Positions 5,593-7,438 of a stretch of DNA of 7,438 nucleotides are shown in pieces. The DNA is from Pseudomonadota bacterium (GTDB lineage: Bacteria > Pseudomonadota > Alphaproteobacteria > Rhizobiales > Methylopilaceae): contig JAEWEX010000269.1 in assembly GCA_023389135.1 (NCBI GenBank), forward strand, positions 1 to 7,438, given 5' to 3'. The translations under genes and the position numbers were made by a program. Within the stretch, counting starts at the first letter, position 1, and each line of letters opens with the position of its first letter. The notes under the pieces were generated by a model, which did no database searches, was not told the DNA's origin, and saw only the letters and a list, made by a program, of their open reading frames with translations.

Positions 5593-6504
5593 ATGTCAGA
5601 CCTCGTCGCCACCTTGGCCGCGCAGATCGCGGACTTCATCCGTTTCGAGCGGCTGCCGAACGAGACCCGGCTGCCCGAGCGGCAGCTCGCCGACCAGTTC
5701 AAGGTGTCGCGCTCGCCGGTGCGCGAGGCGCTGAAGCTGCTGGAGGATCGCGGCGCGGTCCGCCACGTTCGCGGCCAGGGGTTCCTCACCACCGGCGACG
5801 TCGACGGCGACATCTCCGAGGAGCTTCTCGCCGACCAGGCCGACGGCGACCTCTACCTGCAACTGGCGGAGGACCACCTCACCGGCGCGATCCCGGAACG
5901 GATCAGCCAGAACGCGCTGATGCGCCGCTATGGCGCGACGCCCGGCCAGCTCAAGCGGGTGCTGATGCGGGCGAGCCAGGAGGGCTGGGCCGAACGTCTG
6001 CCGGGCCACGGCTGGGGCTTCCTGCCGGTGCTCAAGTCCATGGAATCCTACGAGCAGAGCTACAGCTTCCGCATGCTGATCGAGCCGGCCGGCATGCTGG
6101 AGCGCGGCTTCGTGCTCAACGGCCCGGTGCTGCGGCGGGTGCGCGCGGAGCAGGAGAGCCTGCTCGGCACCGACATCGGCGCGCTGTCGGCCTCGGTGCT
6201 GTTCCAGGCCGGCGTGCGCGTGCACGAGGCCATCATGGAGTGCTCGGGCAACGCGTTCTTCATCGACGGGCTGAGAAGGGCCAATCAGCTGAGGCGGCTG
6301 CTCGCCTATCAGCGCATCACGCCGAGCTGGGTCGCCAACTGCCAGAGCCACATCCGCATCATCGACCTGCTGGCCGAAGGCCGCCGCGACGAGGCGGCAG
6401 CGCTGATGAAGAACCATCTGGAAGCGTCGCTGGAGGGCAGCCGGATGATCGTCAAGCGGATATCCCGCGCCATCGCGGCCGGAAGCGAACTGCCGCGGCC
6501 GTGA
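5593..6504 (+). CDS. GntR/FCD family transcriptional regulator with two predicted winged-helix domains
   Basis: 303-residue cytoplasmic DNA-binding regulator. Residues about 5-66 form a GntR winged helix (ERQLADQFKVSRSPVREALKLLEDRGAVRHVRGQGF). Residues about 87-146 look like a second one (LAEDHLTGAIPERIS, LMRRYGATPGQLKRVL, EGWAERLPGHGWGF). Residues about 155-290 are an FCD ligand-binding domain with FRMLIEP, VHEAIMECSGN and SHIRIIDLLAEGRRDEAAALMKNHL; His211, His253 and His275 sit where FCD metal ligands occur, but the Asp expected four residues before the first His is Gly207. Typical FCD regulators are about 220-250 residues, so the extra length is the inserted second domain. The ATG at 5593 starts just before the first helix, with a modest AGGAAG upstream. 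It is divergent from the lyase/AtuA/TRAP operon, which it probably controls, with the imported acid or a breakdown product as effector (inference). Confidence 0.92.
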   Translation: MSDLVATLAAQIADFIRFERLPNETRLPERQLADQFKVSRSPVREALKLLEDRGAVRHVRGQGFLTTGDVDGDISEELLADQADGDLYLQLAEDHLTGAIPERISQNALMRRYGATPGQLKRVLMRASQEGWAERLPGHGWGFLPVLKSMESYEQSYSFRMLIEPAGMLERGFVLNGPVLRRVRAEQESLLGTDIGALSASVLFQAGVRVHEAIMECSGNAFFIDGLRRANQLRRLLAYQRITPSWVANCQSHIRIIDLLAEGRRDEAAALMKNHLEASLEGSRMIVKRISRAIAAGSELPRP

Positions 6505-6529
6505 CGGTCCGGGGCCTGGGTAGCTGGGT

Positions 6530-6548
6530 GCTCCGGTCAGGCCGGAGC
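6530..6548. repeat. Palindrome 1 of the array
   Basis: GCTCCGG-TCAGG-CCGGAGC: 7-bp stem, 5-nt loop, 26 nt after the gntR stop. It may act as the 3' hairpin of the gntR transcript, but has no T-run after it. Confidence 0.75.
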
Positions 6549-6599
6549 ATGACCGTGTTCCCGCCGCCCCTACCGCAACCTCGCCCGCTCTCCTCCGTC

Positions 6600-6622
6600 G
6601 CCCTCCGGCCCGACCGGAGGGC
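6600..6622. repeat. Palindrome 2 of the array (inverted orientation)
   Basis: GCCCTCCGG-CCCGA-CCGGAGGGC: 9-bp stem, 5-nt loop, followed by CCAGC, the same flank found inverted beside palindrome 1. Confidence 0.75.
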
Positions 6623-6659
6623 CCAGCTGTTCCGAGTGTGGGAGGCAGGCAAGCTGGGT

Positions 6660-6678
6660 GCTCCGGTCAGGCCGGAGC
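6660..6678. repeat. Palindrome 3 of the array
   Basis: Identical to palindrome 1 (7-bp stem, TCAGG loop), 130 bp downstream of it. Confidence 0.75.
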
Positions 6679-6729
6679 ATGACGGTGTTCCCGCGGCCCC
6701 TCCCGCAACCTCGCCCGCTCCCCTCCGTC

Positions 6730-6752
6730 GCCCTCCGGCTCGACCGGAGGGC
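6730..6752. repeat. Palindrome 4 of the array (inverted orientation)
   Basis: Same 9-bp stem as palindrome 2; the loop reads CTCGA instead of CCCGA, a single change that leaves the stem intact. Confidence 0.75.
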
Positions 6753-6786
6753 CCAGCTTCGACACCGAGCCCGAGGCAAGCCAGGT

Positions 6787-6805
6787 GCTCCGGTCAAGCC
6801 GGAGC
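6787..6805. repeat. Palindrome 5 of the array
   Basis: Same 7-bp stem as palindromes 1 and 3 with loop TCAAG. Its inverted partner is missing: the unit degenerates after about 6843. Confidence 0.75.
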
Positions 6806-6879
6806 ATGACGGTGTTCCCGCGGCCCCTACCGCAACGTCTCCCGAACGCCGCCGCGTCCGGGATGACGTGGAGGTCGCC

Positions 6880-7438
6880 TCAGGCCGGCACCGGCCGGCC
6901 CATGATCGGATAGGCCGGATCGGTGTAGTGCGGCACCGCGGTGACGCCGGGGGGCACGAGGCCGGTCGCCATCTGCTCGTCGCCGTCCGTCCAGGCCACC
7001 TCCACCGCCTTGCGGTAGGTGCGCCACTGCTCCAGCGTGCGCGGGCCGACGATGGCGCCGGTCACCAGCGGGTTCGCCAGAACCCACGCCACCGCGAACG
7101 CCGCGGGGTCCGCGCCGCGGCTGCGGGCGTGCTCGGCGAAGGTCGCCGCAGCCGCGAGGTTCTCCGGCCGGTACTCCGACTGCAGCATCCGCTTGTTGCC
7201 GGAGGCGGCGCGGCTGTCGGCGGGCGGCGTGCCCTCCGTCGCATACTTACCCGACAGCACGCCGCGCGCGATGGGGCTGTAGGCCACCACGCCGAGACCC
7301 AGATCGGCGCAGGCGGGAAGCTGCTCGACCTCGGCGGTGCGGTTGAGCGCGTGGTAGAGCGGCTGGCTCACCACCGGGCGGTCGATGCCCAGACCGTCGC
7401 AGATGGCGCAGATCTTCGCCACTCGCCAGGAGCGGTGG
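6880..7438 (-). CDS. Aldo/keto reductase, C-terminal part (N-terminus beyond window)
   Basis: The frame is open from the right edge to the TGA at 6882-6880 and gives 186 codons of the C-terminal half of an aldo/keto reductase, a cytoplasmic NADPH-dependent (beta/alpha)8-barrel oxidoreductase of carbonyl compounds. Family features: a Q-P-L-Y-H strand, LGLGVVAYSPIARGVLSGKY (cofactor-binding loop), then AVAWVLANPLVTGAIVGPRTLEQW, where the GxR...Q segment contacts the NADP phosphate, and a terminal YTDPAYPIMGRP typical of one AKR subgroup. The Asp/Tyr/Lys/His tetrad lies in the missing N-terminal half, so activity cannot be judged. It converges on gntR across the repeat array and is probably a separate transcription unit. 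Its substrate is unknown, and a link to the lyase operon is not shown. Confidence 0.92.
   Translation of the reverse strand, partial: HRSWRVAKICAICDGLGIDRPVVSQPLYHALNRTAEVEQLPACADLGLGVVAYSPIARGVLSGKYATEGTPPADSRAASGNKRMLQSEYRPENLAAAATFAEHARSRGADPAAFAVAWVLANPLVTGAIVGPRTLEQWRTYRKAVEVAWTDGDEQMATGLVPPGVTAVPHYTDPAYPIMGRPVPA

Larger units (their letters stand above)
6523..6843. repeat. Tandem REP-doublet (BIME/REPIN-like) array, two full copies and one partial
   Basis: Three copies of one unit lie head to tail: A 6523-6652 (130 bp), B 6653-6779 (127 bp) and C 6780 to about 6843 (5' half only). Over their first 106 bp A and B differ at about five positions; their last 21-24 bp diverge. Each full unit has two stem-loops 51 bp apart. 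The first is GCTCCGG-5nt-CCGGAGC and the second GCCCTCCGG-5nt-CCGGAGGGC. The reverse complement of the first aligns with the second across about 30 bp, both ending CCGGAG..CCCAGC, so the unit is two inverted copies of one palindrome. This is the architecture of REP doublets, known as mobile, non-coding elements in intergenic regions that can affect mRNA ends. Confidence 0.85.
6505..6879. other. Gene-free gap between convergent genes, filled mostly by a repeat array
   Basis: I see no credible gene in these 375 bp. Open frames crossing the gap on either strand are low-complexity Arg/Pro/Gly translations of the repeats. From 6523 to about 6843 the gap is taken up by the tandem palindromic repeat described separately. 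The remaining ends are 18 bp after gntR and about 36 bp before the stop of the aldo/keto reductase gene. The hairpins probably end or protect both converging transcripts, although no T-tract typical of an intrinsic terminator is present. Confidence 0.75.

Noticed and set aside
6452..6797. Two short minus-strand frames (6452-6652 and 6570-6797) with similar Arg/Gly-rich sequences
   Set aside because: Their similarity only reflects translation of the tandem repeat units; there is no start context or known domain.
5283..6809. 508-codon plus-strand frame running through the intergenic gap, gntR and the repeat array
   Set aside because: It is a +1-type shadow of gntR with Arg/Pro-rich composition; its beginning and end lie in the promoter gap and in the repeats.
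6523..6843. CRISPR array
   Set aside because: The unit is 127-130 bp with only two and a half copies, the intervening sequence is itself repeated, and no cas gene is present.
6853..6868. Possible sixth, degenerate palindrome half (GTCCGGGATGACG)
   Set aside because: It resembles half of an alphaproteobacterial intergenic palindrome but has no matching arm nearby, so it cannot be supported as a copy.
6883..6896. GGCCGG-CA-CCGGCC inverted repeat at the end of the aldo/keto reductase gene, as a terminator
   Set aside because: It lies inside the last codons, the loop is only two bases and no T-run follows; in this GC-rich coding sequence it is probably chance.

Overview
The window is GC-rich DNA (by eye about two-thirds G+C), gene-dense, with long open antisense frames and TRAP, AtuA/DUF1446 and GntR/FCD genes. 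This suits an alphaproteobacterium, probably of the Hyphomicrobiales or Rhodospirillales type. No rRNA or tRNA gene, CRISPR array, IS element or transposase was seen.

Layout: (a) Positions 1-5341, minus strand, hold a tightly packed six-gene operon. In order of transcription it encodes an isocitrate lyase/PEP mutase superfamily enzyme (5341-4457), a small DUF4387 protein (4410-4108), an AtuA/DUF1446 protein (4111-2714), and the TRAP transporter subunits DctQ (2685-2155), DctM (2158-836) and DctP (798 to beyond the left edge). Two junctions are 4-nt stop/start overlaps (ATGA, GTGA) and the other gaps are 28-46 nt. (b) Positions 5342-5592 are a divergent regulatory region with several palindromes and an AT-richer island. 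(c) Positions 5593-6504, plus strand, encode a GntR/FCD regulator with what looks like two winged-helix DNA-binding domains in tandem. (d) Positions 6505-6879 hold no gene but carry an array of a roughly 127-130 bp repeat (two full copies and one partial). The repeat is built from five inverted copies of one GC-rich palindrome, resembling a REP-doublet (BIME/REPIN-like) array. (e) Positions 6880-7438, minus strand, are the C-terminal part of an aldo/keto reductase.

How it fits together: the regulator most likely controls the divergent operon. The TRAP genes would import an organic acid, and the three soluble proteins would break it down. AtuA-type proteins are associated with branched or acyclic carboxylate (acyl-CoA) catabolism. 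The ICL/PEPM-type enzyme lacks the catalytic Cys of isocitrate and 2-methylisocitrate lyases and one canonical metal-site Asp, so its reaction cannot be transferred from those enzymes. The substrate is unknown. The best candidate for something undescribed is this small lyase + DUF4387 + AtuA + TRAP pathway under a double-wHTH GntR regulator; the repeat array comes second.
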